Shown: positions 34,443 through 47,835, counted from the stretch's first letter. The stretch is DNA of 64,000 bases from Warburgia ugandensis (GCA_035236585.1 CP141135.1:6048001-6112000); one strand, 5' to 3'. Made by a program: numbers and translations. Notes: a model not told the origin generated them from the letters alone.

Positions 34443-37400
34443 ATGAAACCAGAACCGTGTTATCTAATGACGAGTTCTTCATCATAAATCTATACCTCTT
34501 GCCATCCGTGATGGAAAGTTGATTGACTACGTTCCCATAGAAATAGATACAGTCGTTACTCTTGTAAATAAATAAAAGAAGCATGCATCCATATCCTTAT
34601 TACAAACAGCAATATTGTATGCACAACCCTTCTGTTATTGCACATATGGAGGAAGAAAGGTGATGGAAAATGAAACTTCGTTCTTAGAGGGTGGATGCAC
34701 GGCTCATCCATAGCATGAACTATGAAGATAAACTGCCTGATAATCGGAAGTCGCCCACTACTATTATACCGATGAAAATATGAGCATTCACCATATAAGA
34801 ACTCAATAAACTAGCAAAGACAAAGTTACACGTTTTTAAAATGGCAGACGACTTCATAGCAAGCGATTAGGATGGCAAGGGTAAAAGAGATTCAAAGCTA
34901 GAATCATCCCTCCGATATCACCGTATTGTTTGTACCGCTTAAACCAATCCTGTTCAAGTTGCCTACTCTCCTCCCTCTAACGCGGCAAGTTCTTGATGCA
35001 CCCATCAGGATCAGACTTAATTTTCAAGTAGTTGATGGCAATACCGGTGAAGAAAAAACATTCACAGTGGCTGCTAGTAGAGAGCAGGAACGGGATACAC
35101 CAGTTTTGACTGGTAAGCCAGGATGGATCCGTAACAACCGTCAAAATGACACCCTGGAATACAAGATGGAGCCTAGTGGATTGGCTGATTACTTCAGCTC
35201 CTCAACTTCCTATCTCAGCCTCTCTGCTTTTGCACTCATTTCAGCCCATGCCTCCCTCCATGGCTTCCACCTCAGTGGCCATTCCCAAGCGAATTGCACT
35301 CCGGTAGAAGCGCATGAAACTTCATTATAAAGGACCTCCAATTTGTAAAAATCTACAATATGTATAGAAAAGAGGATCAGCTGTAAGCTCCTCTCTCCTT
35401 GCCAAGAAATTCACCGGGTCGGATGAATAATAAAATGCAAAAGGTGGTAAAGTCACTAATTAAAATTCATTAATTTTGTTCCACTAAACGTTGTTGCTGA
35501 CACAGTCTAGATAACATCTTGAAATGATTTTGGTAGACGAGAAATGCTGCCGAAGTCTGCAACAGCCTACATTTCCATGAAGGTCCCCACTCTTTGTTGA
35601 TTCTACCAGTTAATTTGATATCTCACATATAGGCCCAAAGCCATGAGGATTGAATGATTCTAGCATTGGAAAATGCGGTGTGCTGCACCCCCTTGCCCTG
35701 GCCCTGTTAACATCCGTCCTGTTAGAAACTATGCAAAGGCGAAGAACCTGCAACCGTGTAGGCCATAAAGGGAAACGTATTGCTCCCATTCTTCAAGAGC
35801 TGCTAGAGATCCGGGCGCCCTTTCAAGTCTGGTCTACAGCCGTCCGTGTCGTGCCATGGAGAACGCCCGCAATAATGTTATTACGTGCTGCTTGCTTGCG
35901 TAGATTAGCACATTAACTTCAGAAACTAGTTCTCTCTTATTTCTGCATGGGTGCTGTGACAGATGATCGAAACAATATGATTCTCGAAAGAAGAAAAACA
36001 ATTTGTCCAAGATTAAGAACCCGGTGCAAGCATTGTCTTTAGACCAATGGTCGCACGCCGTAGCTTGCCTCATCCTCCTCATCTCTCTCTCTCTTTGAAA
36101 AATTGCTTAAGACAGTTGTTGAACCAAAATAATTGATACTAATAAAGTTCATAAACGTGGCCAACTTTGGACACTACGCAATGGTAGATATTTACAGCTG
36201 AAACAATCGGATAAACCGATTGGATACCACAAAGGTGGTGCCCCTTCAGGCAAAAAGAAAGGCACCAAAGGACACCTGCATGCACATGGCGTTGTTGAGA
36301 CCCACTTTTAGCTGGAAATCTGCCAAATCATTGGCCAGCCTCTATAAAATTAGGTTTTACGGCAAGGCTTATGTAATCTAGTTTCTTGCGCTTGTGTTAG
36401 TGTATTTCCATATAATCAGGCAGGAAAAATCTAGCATAATATCATAAATCGGATTATATAACCATTGCAAATCCGGCACCTTGTGTGTGTGTGTGTGTGT
36501 TTTTTTTTTGCGAGGCAAACAGAACAGGGAACTTAGTTTTACCGAGAGAATGAGAAGAAAAATAAAGTCTTAGCTCCTGTTGGTAGCTTTCAAACCAGAA
36601 TACGGTTTCACATTTCTCCTGAAAAACAAGTCTTAATGGTGGATTATCCATCTCAAAAGTTTTGGTAAATCTTTGAATCTTCACCACCTCTTCGCAGGTG
36701 TAATTGTCATTTACAGTCAATCCTCGTTCATTACTCTCTCTCTCTCTCTCTTGGTTGTGCATGCGAATGCTTGAAAGCAAATTACCAAGGGGCGCATGAA
36801 AGACTACATATATTGGCCGACCAATCTAGGTGCTTCACTACTTTTATAGTTTCATCTTCGATATATTGAAAGGAAAAAAACACATGTGCCCACCTCGTTG
36901 GTTACTTTTAGTTTAGATTGATTATGTAGTTCGGTTGGTCAAGAATGACGTGAAGCGCTTCTTTTATATTAATTACACAAACACACGTACACACTGGTTG
37001 AGACGAGCACTTAAATAACAGAGAGAAAGTGTGGCCGAGAAAGATCTAAGAAAGTATAATATAGTTGGAAAGAACATAAGGAGTTTGGATTTCAAAATAA
37101 AAATACTCTTAAGTCTTAACTATATTAAAATTTCATCTATGAACTTCTTCCTCAAAAGTTGGAGGGTGGATGGCTTTTTAATATATTATACGTATAGATT
37201 CATCTATCTACGTAGGTATATACACAGTATAAAAAGAGAAGCACCTAAATTTGTCGGCCAAAGTGATTTTTCATGTGTATTTTGGAATATATGTTCATAT
37301 ACATACATGTGTAGATGGAAAATGGTAATCCAAGATGCCTAAACGGCTTTGGAAAAATACGCCCCCTTTTGCACGATGACAGCTGGGAGTCTTGGAACAT

Positions 37401-37517
37401 GCCTTCCACTTGTTCGGCCTTACCAAGATTATTTGATCAAGACCAAAAATCAAACCAATTGGATTGTTTCATCCTATGTTTCTTTGAATTGAAAATATTG
37501 ACCATTGATTCCTAAAC
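34443..37517. other. Intergenic; one unexplained 134-codon open frame
   Basis: The plus-strand open frame 34926-35330 (MFVPLKPILF to EAHETSL) has no family I recognise and no clear promoter. Its middle (VDGNTGEEKTFTVAA) looks protein-like but that is weak. A GT run followed by T9 lies at 36484-36509 and a CT run near 36738-36752. Nothing else is supported. Confidence 0.35.
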
Positions 37518-40500
37518 CTAAAAAATAAAAGAAATAGAGGTCGCCATACAAACTCGTGTCTCCCCTTTTCGTTCGAGACCCGGAGGTAAAGATAGGTATA
37601 CTTCTTCATTAAGGTCGCTATGCAGAAAGGCATTATTAACATCAAGTTGATGAAGATGCCAATTTTGGATGGATGCAATAGCAAGGAGGAGGCGAACAGT
37701 CACAAGTTTGGTAACTGGAGTTAAAGTTGCGTGATAATAGAGTCCTTCAATTTGATTGTATCCTTTTACGACCAAGCAAGTCTTATATCTCTCGATAATT
37801 CCATCAGGTTTGAATTTGATTTGTATACCCATTTACATCCAATGGGTCTTTTGCCAGGAGGTAAAGGTTGAAGTGACCATGTTTTATTTGCTTCAAGAGC
37901 AGCGAGTTCGTATTGCATGGCAAGGCACCATTTGGGGTCACGAGTTGCTTGTGTAAAAGTCTGTGGTTCCTTCTCAACTGAAAGAGAAACAGTGAAAGTA
38001 CGGTGCTTTGGTGATAATCTCTCATGAAAAGTACATCAAATAAGGGACAAGTAGTGTATACGAAATTTGAGTTAGATGTTGGAACATTTCTTGAAGGAAG
38101 AGGAATCTCAATATAATATTCACATAGATGGCTAGCCATTTTTGTGGTGCTTGTTAATCGAGAAGATAAATTTGAATGGTTCTGTGAAGGAGACAATTGA
38201 GGGGTTGGTGGAACTGAAGAAATGTCTGATGAAAAATTTTCAGTGTTGGAAGATGAATTATTTGATGAGGGAGATTTATTGTCAGAATTGTTATCATAAA
38301 TTGGTGATTAAGTACAAGGAAGCACTGGAGAAGTATTTTGAGATGAGGATGGATAAGGAAAATTTGTTTCATGAAAATCAACATCTCGTGAAACAAATTT
38401 TATTTTATTTTTTTCCTGTGATAGGTTATAAAGTCTATAACCTTTCTAACCATATGGATATCTAAGAAAGATGCATCGTATGAATCTAGCATCAAATTTT
38501 GAAGGGTGATGGTGATATGTTGAAGCAAAATATAAGCATTCAAAAACTCGTAAATGATCATATGTTGGTGGTTTCTGAAAAAGCACTTCAAAGGGAGTTT
38601 TGCTTTTGAGGACTGGAGTAGATGTTCGATTGATGAGATATGTGACAGTTAAGATAGCTTCCCCCCCAAAAAAATATTTAGGAAAGTTAGCTTGAAATAG
38701 CAAGGTTCGTGCCATATTAAGAAGGTGGAGATGTTTTTGTTCAGCAACTCCATTTTGTTGTGGGGTGGATACACAGGTAGTTTGATGGATGATCCATTTA
38801 TTAGAATAAAACTTTGTCATGGTAAATTCAGGACCATTGTCACTATGAATGGTATTAACCTTTAGAGAAAATTGTGTCTCTACGAGATTAACAAATGCGA
38901 TGATCTATCTTTGGGTGTCAGATTTATACTACATTAGATAGACCCATGTGCATCGAGTATAATCATCAACAATTATAAGAAAATAGCGTGCCCCATTGAT
39001 TGCAAGAATATGATATCCTCCCCATATATCAACATGAATGAGCTCAAAAGGTGTGTGAGTGTGAATAGAGTTTAACAAAAAAGGAGAACGAGTTTGGTTA
39101 GCCAATTGATATATTAAACAATCAGAACTATAATAAGAAGCTGTTTTTGTGACGAAAGGGAAAAGTACATGAAGAATCTTATTTGAAGGATGACCAAGAT
39201 GTTGGTGCCAAAGATGTGAAGGGTAAGGTACTGTGGTGATGGCTGAGCTGCATGAAGTTTTCTACGGAGTATCAAGATAGTATAATCCCCCTCGTTCAAT
39301 TCCTGTCCCAATCATCTTTCCCGATCGATGGTCCTGTAGTAGGCATGCATCATTAGTAAACGTAGCAATATAATTGGAGCTATGAACAAGCTTGCTAATG
39401 GAGATCAAATTCAGTTGGAAGGATGGAACACAAAGCACATCATGTAATGTGAAACCATCAAAGGAAATGCTGCCTGTATGTGTGACAGTGGCCATTATTC
39501 TATTGGGCAGTTGCACCTTTCAATTGATGACTTGAAAATTTTCAGTCAAGAAGTCAGGAGAGCAAACCATGTGATCAGTTGCTCCTGTGTCAAGAATCCA
39601 ACACATTTTTTTGTAAGAGACAAAAGCACAAAAAAATGTACCTAAGAGATCACTTATGGCAGATGTATGATTGGCCATGGAATTCCGCTTATGACCATTA
39701 AGAATTTTAGTCAAACCTTGATATTGTTCTGCTGTGAGGGTGAAGGGATTCTTAGTTGTTGTATTACCATTAGCAGAATTGGCTTTAGAGCTAAAAATTT
39801 TATGCTCTATTTGATTAGATTTTCCACCAGTTGAATGTTTCCTCTATAACTTGCGACAAGACTCAATAATGTTTACACTTGAGATGTGATCAGTATGTTG
39901 TTGATGTACGATCCATTCTATCACAGGTTCCACACTTCAAGTTAGAAAATTTAAGTGTTGAATTCTTACCATAATTTTCTAGTTTACTTCTCAAGGCGAA
40001 TGCTAAAATGTTCGTCATTAAAGTACTTGATTTAGATATTCTTCACTGCTTTTCATCTTGGAGAATAAGCGAGTAAGCCTTGTTTACTATAGGAAGTAGT
40101 TCCATAAGTAATATTTGTCTTTTGACCGCATCATATTCCTCATTTAGACCCCATGAGGAACTTCATAGTCTTTTGACTTTGATAAAACTGCAAAACTTCC
40201 TTTATAGCACCACAGGTGCATGTTGGAATTGGGCATAGTGGTTCGCTTTCATCCCAAAGTCCTTTTAACTTAGTGTAATAGTTGCCAATAGTCATGTTGT
40301 CTTGCATACAAGCATGAATGGTTTCTTCAACATGAAAGAGGTGAACACTGTTGGTTGGTCAAAAACGCTCCTTAAAATGGACCATATGTCATGAGCATTT
40401 TCATTATATACGATGCTTGCTCCGATCTCATGTGAGATAAAATTGAAAAGCCATGCCTTTATAAGATTGTTGTAATGTTTCCATTGTTGAAACTCTATGC

Positions 40501-40735
40501 TGGATGTTACTGGTGTTTGTGGAATAGTACCATTAACAAAGCCCTCCTTGTTCTTAATATTCAAGGCCATGAGCATGGCACGACTCCAAGTACCATAGTT
40601 GTCTTCATTTAATGGTTGTGTAACAAGGATAAGTCTAGGTTAATCAGAATGATGAATGAAAAAAGGGTCATTGGGATTATCATACCTGTTAGCCTCAGTC
40701 GTGACTGAAATTTGAGATTCTCTTTCTGCCATTGG
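37518..40735 (-). mobile_element. Ty1/copia element, decayed internal region
   Basis: Fossil. On the minus strand the parts follow copia order: gag start near 40735 (MAERESQIS), gag core about 40576-40292, protease motif region about 39714-39520 (WILDTGATDH), integrase from about 39.3 down to 38.45 kb (TCVSTPQQNGVAEQ, YLINRTSTPVLKSKTPFEVL), and the start of reverse transcriptase at 37832-37518 ([18 protein letters not shown]). The rest of RT, RNase H and both LTRs are not seen. It is broken many times, spread over several frames, and looks old. Confidence 0.9.
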
Positions 40736-41485
40736 CATCAACGATTAATTTGTGGATGATTGATGTATCAAGGAATTAGAAGAACAATTTAGGTGTGACT
40801 TCTTTGGACTAGGACTACCGAAGCAGTCTAGCTCACATTTGTGCTGTAGCGAATGTGGTACACAATAATATCAAATCTTCTAACGTTCTTCTCCTTTCAA
40901 ACATGGATGCTTGCATCTCAAATTTCAGGCTCAACTCATTATTTTGTGGGTCCACCCTTCCCAATAGATTCGCGAGTTGCATACCCTCGAGATAGTGGAG
41001 ACTAGGAAAGTGAGCCGCAAACCACGTTTACAGCTTTGGATATTGTTGCTAGAGCTGCCAATGGATAAGGCACCCAATCAGGCTTCTTTAGGTTGGCAGA
41101 GAGTAATGGTAGATTTCCAGCAAGGTGATCAAACAAATCTTGATGTTGGTATAGGAAGTGGATTCTCGGTAAAGAACCCCAATATCCTACAGAGATCAAG
41201 CATAAGAGTCTAGTTGAAGATCAGGATCTCCTACAAGACGGATGAGCTGGAAGATAGCCCTAAATAGGTGTTTGAAGTCGATGCTAGAGGGTGTTTTTAG
41301 GCAAGAATAAGGTCAGATTGATGGTTATGATTGGAGATCTATTCGTTTCTGGTGCGGAATGGTTTGGGCAGATCAGACAGTGTTGAAGGACTAGATTCGG
41401 ATGATGGATCTTAACGCATCATTAGAGCCTCGGCTACCGTTGCTACATTTAGATATAATTCCTTCTCTCAACAGATCAAGAGAAG
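40736..41485. other. Between copia fossil and MBF1c copy, no gene seen
   Basis: May hold the copia leader, but no LTR end or primer site could be recognised. Confidence 0.35.
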
Positions 41486-41924
41486 ATGTCTAGCTGATTT
41501 CCAGGCGTCATAACCCAAGATTGGGAGCCAGTATTGCTCCACGAACCCAAGCAGAAGAGGAGCGATCCATGGGACCCCAAGACCATGAACCAAGTTCTGA
41601 AATCAAGAGGTATAGTCCAAACAATGAAGAAAGCAGACGGAGGCTTAACCAAAAAAACCTTTGTTGGCTTCAGCATGGTGGTGAATGCGAGGAAACTACA
41701 TGAGGTGGCTGAGGCAGTGGTGTTGGAGCGGGTTTTGGCAAGGGTGAAGCAGGCGATACAGAAGGCAAGACTTGAGAAAAAGATGAGCCAGGTAGAGTTG
41801 GCCAAGTTGATCAATGAGAGGCCTCAGGTGGTGCAAGAGTGGTAAAGTGCTCTCTAGCCAGGGTGTTCTTGCTAAGATGGAGAAGATTCTTAGAGATAAG
41901 CTTAAGGGATGGTCTCATTTTTAA
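41486..41924 (+). pseudogene. MBF1C: Pseudogene of MBF1c (multiprotein bridging factor 1c)
   Basis: MBF1c is a small nuclear/cytoplasmic coactivator with an N-terminal MBF1 domain and a C-terminal helix-turn-helix, tied to heat response in plants. The reading matches along its length: ATG at 41486, VITQDWEPVLLHEPKQKRSD, VNARKLHE, then RVKQAIQKARLEKKMSQVEL and AKLINERPQVVQEW, then LAKMEKILRDKLKG. Codon 4 is TGA (41495-41497), TAA follows at 41843-41845, and the last part continues one base out of frame to a stop at 41924. The functional family is about 145-150 residues, so the copy is nearly full length. MBF1c genes usually lack introns, so a retrocopy and a DNA duplicate cannot be told apart here. 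No obvious poly(A) tail. Confidence 0.85.
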
Positions 41925-43147
41925 TTTCCCTTTTTTGGGAATATATCATTGACGACTCAAAAAAGATACACAGTTTGGATCACTCCACTTGTACTTAAGC
42001 CGTCATTATAGATAATCGTACTCTGACCAATCTAGCAACTGGATCAAATAAAGCCAAGACTATTCAACTCAGTCCGAATTAATAAAGGTGCTTGCCTAGT
42101 CCTGTCTTCTACTTCTAGTCTGGTTTAGAGTTGTAATCATGTCTAAACCTCTTCGTCAATCTCAAAGTATTAATTAAAACGTTAATGATCAATCTTTGAA
42201 TGTAGATTCTACATCGATTAATTAATACATTTTATTGCCATCTAGCTTCGTGTTACCTTCTCCACTATCTTCTGTTGTACTTATATTCTATTAAGGGTGG
42301 AACATATAAAAACTTCGAGCTTGAGATAGGCTTTATCATCTTCATGCTAGGTGGGACTCTAAGCCTGTAAACTTGAACTTTAAATGGACTGAGAGAGGAA
42401 GACTTCAAGTTGTTAAGGTAGGTGAGTAGGAAATTATATCTCTACAAGAGAGTTACTTCATGGACTCCACTTGCAGGTCACAACAAGAGATGAGACATCC
42501 TTCGTCCATAGACTTTTCAATGGATAAACATATCTTCCACAAGGGGGTAACAAAGAAAATTGATAGAAGCAAACTCTTCCAATCATACACCTTGCGAGGT
42601 TGTTCGATTGTAGGAAGAAAACATAAATTGATTTTCAGAAGAGAAAAAAGAAAAGAAAAAGGAAAGGGATTCATTGTGGAAATTAGAAAGTATTTTACAG
42701 CCTGAGATTGAATAACATTAAGGACCTAACAATCTTTTATAGCATAATTTTTTTTGGGTGTTTGGCATAATTCAATCTGAAGTCATAAATACTTTCAATA
42801 ATTTCTTTAACTGTTTAAATCAATTTCCATCTATTTCCTGCCATCCAAACAAGAACTGAGTGAAAGTAAGCAAATCAATTTACCAGTTTTGGCATGTAGG
42901 AGTATAGAGTTTAGAAACTTAGGTTGGAAACTAAGTCCAAATTGGCTGATAAATTTTAAAATCTCAGTTCTAGATCTTTGGAGTGGAAATAGAAACTTTG
43001 AATTCTTGAAACTTGATTTTTCCAATTGAGGTTTATGATTTTATGTCCCAACAAAATTGAGATGTTATGTGCACAAAAATCAATATACTGTAATGGTTAG
43101 GCTGAGTTGTCTCTCCCTTTGGTAGGCCTACATGGGTTCAACAATGC
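41925..43147. other. Intergenic, no gene seen
   Basis: AT-rich, with short unsupported open frames only. Confidence 0.4.
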
Positions 43148-43445
43148 ATCTCATCACTCTAGGGGATGTAGGAACGTGTGTTTGCTCGTCAAGGGAGGGT
43201 GTCGCATGATATGTTTGGGAAGGCGTATCTATTATTAACTTCAAGGAAGTGCACTGCATCTCGTTATGGGATGTAAAAATGGGCATTTGCATGTTGAAGG
43301 AGAGTATCACAATGACATGTTTGAGAAGGTGTAGAGATTAATATGTTCAAGGTAATTCATCACATCCCTTTAAGGAATGTAGGAATGTGTGTTTGCATGT
43401 TGAGGGAGGGTATGGAAATGCTATATTTTGGAAGGTGTATATATT
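43148..43445 (+). repeat. Three diverged tandem units of about 108 bp
   Basis: Units begin near 43148, 43258 and 43364. Shared landmarks are GGGATGTA or GGAATGTA, GTGTTTGC or GCATTTGC, GAGGGAGGGT or GAAGGAGAGT, and GAAGGTGTA or GAAGGCGTA. Strong divergence suggests an old duplication. Confidence 0.7.
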
Positions 43446-44540
43446 AAGACCTCTGGGATATGTGTATTATTAGTTCAAAAGAAAAAAGGAATGATGTAAT
43501 CACAGAATCCATTGCATAATCCAACCTTCCAACTCATCTTTATTACCTAAAATTATCCTCATCAGCTTGATGATGAAGCCTAATCCAATTTCGATAGATC
43601 ACCATTGTTATTAGTTATTACCTAAACCAGCTAACAAGTCCAAGCCACTCTCCTCAATGGTCCAAACCATGTTCAAGAGGGGTCCACACTTGGTGCACTT
43701 CGTTACAAATCAAGGTCTACAAGTTATGTATTTATTTATTTATTTTTGAAAGGAAAATGAATTAGATTTATTGAAGAAACAAGTCATTTGCTTTTTACAA
43801 GAATTTTATTCTATAAAATTATAAAGTAAAGAAAATTATCAATGTATACAACTAAAAAAAAGAAATTAAGAATATATTTTACGTTGAAGTAGAATACTTT
43901 AGTGGAAGGCTATTTTGGAAGTAGAGGAAAGAGTTTTCTAAGAATAATAAGAAAGCATTTTAGGAATAATGAAAGCCAATGGTGATATATGTAAATAGTA
44001 AAAGAAAATTTTAATAGTTTAAAAATGCCTATTGGTTGCTTCTAGTACTAGTATTTTAAGAACTCTTTTCAACTAAGAAAACTAGTAGCTAGAAGCATCC
44101 AATCAGCATCAATTTCACAGGTAGCCTAAGTGAGGGGGGCAAAGAAGATGAATGGTCAAATCATCCAAAGGTGGGGCCGGCAGAGGGTCACATGGTCAGT
44201 TCCAAAAGCTCAATTTGGATAGCATTACTCATAAAATAATTTGGATCCCAGAACTTGAAGTTCCAACAAGTTTCAACCTTGAGTTCCAAATCCATGCTTC
44301 AACTCTAAAGTTCTAGTTCTGAATTTGAGATCCAAAACTCTGCAAGTTTAAATGAATATGCAGCGACTGCAAGAATAACACCGTGAAAAATAGAACACAT
44401 GCTAATTTGGTGGTAGCCCTTGGTTAGCACCTCCTCAGCTTCCTTCTTCAGTCTCTCCTCTCGTCAAGTTGGTGGAAGCTGCCATCTTGAATCAAACTGG
44501 AAAAATCTAATGATTTTGTAACTAACTTGTTCTCTTCACT
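43446..44540. other. Intergenic, no gene seen
   Basis: AT-rich; a (TTTA)n stretch near 43727-43746. No gene supported. Confidence 0.4.
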
Positions 44541-44690
44541 TATAATAAAACATAATATTTTCAAACACAACTATAAAATAGTATATCTTTATGTACAATA
44601 TTTGATTCTCCGCCCTTATAATAAACAATATTACTTTCAAACACAAACATACAATAGTAGTATATCTATGTACATTCCATTCTTTCTCCT
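44541..44690 (+). repeat. Two direct repeats of about 76 bp
   Basis: TATAATAAAACATAATATTT at 44541 is matched by TATAATAAACAATATTACTT at 44617; both are followed by TTCAAACACAA, AATAGTATATCT or its close variant, and ATGTACA. Confidence 0.7.
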
Positions 44691-44940
44691 TTTGATTCCG
44701 TGGACACAAAAGCCATCTGCCACAGTGGGATAAGGCTTTCTCCCAACCTGCTGGTCCTCTAGAATGCGAATTCTAAGGCCGCTCATGTCCATCTGACGTA
44801 GATGACACCTGATAGTAGAAGCAAATTAAGCTTCATATATCCAAAGAAACAAGTAAGCATACTGCATGGGGATTTCATGAGCTAAGACTGCAAGGTCTAA
44901 GCGATGCCGGGCTTCTCATATGAGAGACCATTCAGCCCAT

Positions 44941-45073
44941 TCAGACACGGCCAAGGACATTATAGCAAGCGACTGTGAAGAGAAGTAAAGCCAGTAAAAT
45001 CGCAACCAAAGGGATGTTCCAGAGGCACCTGCATTTGTTCTGCAAGGCGTTGCTTTTATCTTCATCTGGTATG
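44941..45073 (-). CDS. Possible last exon encoding a membrane-spanning C terminus
   Basis: After an acceptor-like TGTAG (45075-45074) the minus strand has an open frame to TGA at 44943-44941 reading IPDEDKSNALQNKCRCLWNI, then PLVAILLALLLFTVACYNVL and GRV. The 18-20 residue hydrophobic run flanked by charged residues looks like a tail anchor or a final transmembrane helix. I could not find earlier exons up to 48 kb, nor name a family, so it may be a gene relic or chance. The longer open frame in another phase here seems less protein-like. Confidence 0.25.
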
Positions 45074-45918
45074 CTACATGTAAGCTAGCACGTTCTAGAA
45101 TAAGATGAAATTGGCAGTAATTTTCAGGTTTTTTAGAATCAAAGGCCGAAAAATTATCCAAGGTTGTGAAACACCAGAACTTCATCGAATCGCTTCTGGC
45201 ATGGTAAGACAGTATTCATTTACAATGATTTCTGCACTGTTAGATTAGTATACGGAGTTGTTTACAATCAAAACAGGCCAGCTTCATCACTTTTAGACAG
45301 GCCTTGTTTACGACTATTTCTGCACTGTTAGATTGATTTACTGCTTTGGAGGGGTTATTTAAATTGATAACCCGAAAACCAACAACGCCCAGAAACATCT
45401 TGGCTTCATCAAAAGGGCCTCAATCAACTAGATAGATTTGCCTATAGGAGGGACGATTTGCCGGGCTGGTCGAATCAAACCCACAACCATCAAAAGGTCA
45501 AAGGTTGTCGCCTCACTTGGCTTGATTGGTTTGGGCTAAGGAAGAAATGTAATCCATCATTCGATGGATATACACAGTCCACGGAGTGATTTGTGCATGG
45601 CAGGAGGGATTGTGTTTGACAGTTTGGTTGCATCAAATCCACAAACATCAAGGTTGCAAACTCCTACCTTCAGCAGATTTTACCTTGTTTTTCTTTGCTG
45701 TGTAACATACCACAGCGCTGCCATTGGCAGAGGTCTTTCAGATAGATGCAAAACTTTTTTCCTAACCTGGTCTTTCTTCAATCAGGGCACATGCCAGGAT
45801 TGTTTTATAACTTAGAACAAGTTCTTTCAGTTTGATAGATAGATTTTACTTTCGCTGCACAATCCCTTTCTTCTCACCTACCACCGCTTCCAGACTGATA
45901 CTCTTCATAAGCCAACGG

Positions 45919-46380
45919 GTGCAATTAAATTCAGATGCTTTGCTTAATTTTTTAAGGGATCTTCGCAAACCAATATCACACTGAAAACAATGAAGCTTGA
46001 TAGTGATCACCCCAGTTCCTTCACACAAATCGATGTCACACTGTTGAAACATAGAAGCTTATCACTTCGGACACCGGGTGCAATTAATTTCAGATGCTTT
46101 TGCTTAGTACTGGATTAGATCTTCACAAACCCAATATTTCACTGCAAACAATGAAGCATGATGGGGATCACCCCAATTCCTTCACACAAACAGATATCAC
46201 ACTGTGGAAACATAGAAGCTTATCAGTTCCGGAGACCGGCTGCAATTAATTTCAGATGCTTTGCTTGATGCTGGATTGGATCTTCGCAAACCAAATATCA
46301 CACTGAAAACAATGAAGCTTGATGCACCCACTTTTTTCACAAGCCAATATCACACTGAAAACAATGAACTTCTTATAAGA
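45919..46380 (+). repeat. Tandem repeat, about three units of 160 bp
   Basis: Units start near 45919, 46078 and 46240 with TGCAATTAAATTCAGATGC or TGCAATTAATTTCAGATGC. Each contains CACTGAAAACAATGAAGC or a variant, and the first two also CCTTCACACAAA and AACATAGAAGCTTATCA. The last unit is partial and holds an extra copy of the inner AATATCACACTGAAAACAAT. Confidence 0.85.
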
Positions 46381-46870
46381 TTCAGCACTGGCAGTACTAA
46401 GTACAAAACAAACCAAATTACCTTTTGGGGAAAAACTATAAGCAAAGTAAATAACATTCTTAGAAGACATATCAGTCTAACAACAGAACTTTCATGAAAA
46501 GCCTTCTTTGCCGTTCAGATCTATCCACTGTTGTGAAGTTATCAAACTCTAAGAGCTGAATCTGATAGCGAGATCTGAATGAATATGTCAGTGTTAATGA
46601 ATAGCTGTGAGACTCTTTATCACAGTTTAAAACTTGCCAACACAACATCAGATCCTATACATACAGCCCCTAAGTTATCAAATTCAAAGAACTGAATTTG
46701 ATACTCAAAGCTGAATATTTCGAGATTATCGATAGCTTTGACACTATTTATGGAAAAAAAAGAAGAAGGAAAAGAATAAACAAGTTCAGTCAACTTAGGT
46801 TGCATCTGCAAGCTTCTCTCAGTGCATCTCCAGCAAGAACAGACTCAGAGACCTCATGTAAGGAAGTTAC
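46381..46870. other. Intergenic, no gene seen
   Basis: No supported feature. Two weak repeats of AAGTTATCAAACTC/AAGTTATCAAATTC occur near 46537 and 46672. Confidence 0.35.
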
Positions 46871-46952
46871 TTATATAGAGTATGTAACTGACCATTCTTC
46901 CAGAACATTTAGTTATATAGAGTATGCAACTAACCATTCTTCCAGAACATTT
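46871..46952 (+). repeat. Two near-identical direct repeats, 42-base step
   Basis: TTATATAGAGTATGTAACTG at 46871 and TTATATAGAGTATGCAACTA at 46913, each followed by ACCATTCTTCCAGAACATTT. Two base differences over 40 suggest a recent duplication. Confidence 0.85.
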
Positions 46953-47835
46953 CCCATATGGAAAATGCATTGATTACCATTCCCTGTGCTGCAGTCTTGT
47001 GATGAAAAGAAAGCAGGCTGTTTCAGTTTTTGCTGCATATCCATACTTGAGAGTACTATACTTACGATGCTGGAGCACTCTCTATAACACAACATATAGG
47101 GAAAGGAATGACAACCACTCAGTAAAAATTCCTCTGATCAGATCAAATGAAAATTTTCAAATGGAAGGAGAAAAAATAAGAAAGAGGAGAGAAACTGACT
47201 GAAATTGATCTTCTGTGTAGCTTGTATGGAATTCACTAGTCCTTGACCAATGCTTGAGTCCTTTCACAGTGCACTGCGAACTATAGATGGTAGCAGCTGC
47301 CGACATCGATGGCGGGAACCTATTTCATATTCCACGAGGCAGAGCTCGATCATGAAGAAAGAAAGGAGTTCTAGCTGTTTGAATCAGAATTACCGCCTTC
47401 TTACAAATCAAAATTCTATCAAATCATTAGAAATCACAATTCAGAAGCCGCGCATAGCTATACCTTGTCAGATTGGGCTGCTTTTAGGGACCTCCTCATG
47501 AACACATAAGGAGTTGGCACAGACATATTGACCTGTAAGGTGTTTATTATCAACTTCTCCTGCAAGAATTGTGTGATATGAACGACAAATTAGTTATATG
47601 ACGGAGAGTTAGTGACTTTGAAAATATCAGTTATTTGAACGAAAATATTATTACCATTGCTAGGACTTCATTCCGCGTGTATGCCATATCTGAAATTAAA
47701 ATCAGATCCCCCACAAGCTTTTATCCAGTTAGATACCAAATTATCTTTGAAATGGGGATTAAAGTGGTGGATCTTTTTATTTTGTTTGAAAAAAGTAGTT
47801 ACATACAGAGTAAAAGAAAGGTTTTACTATTGAAC
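46953..47835. other. Intergenic, no gene seen
   Basis: Open frames on the plus strand (for example 47250-47501) have no recognisable pattern. No gene supported. Confidence 0.35.

Noticed and set aside
34926-35330. 134-codon open frame as a gene
   Set aside because: No recognised domain, promoter or splice context; kept only as a note on that interval.
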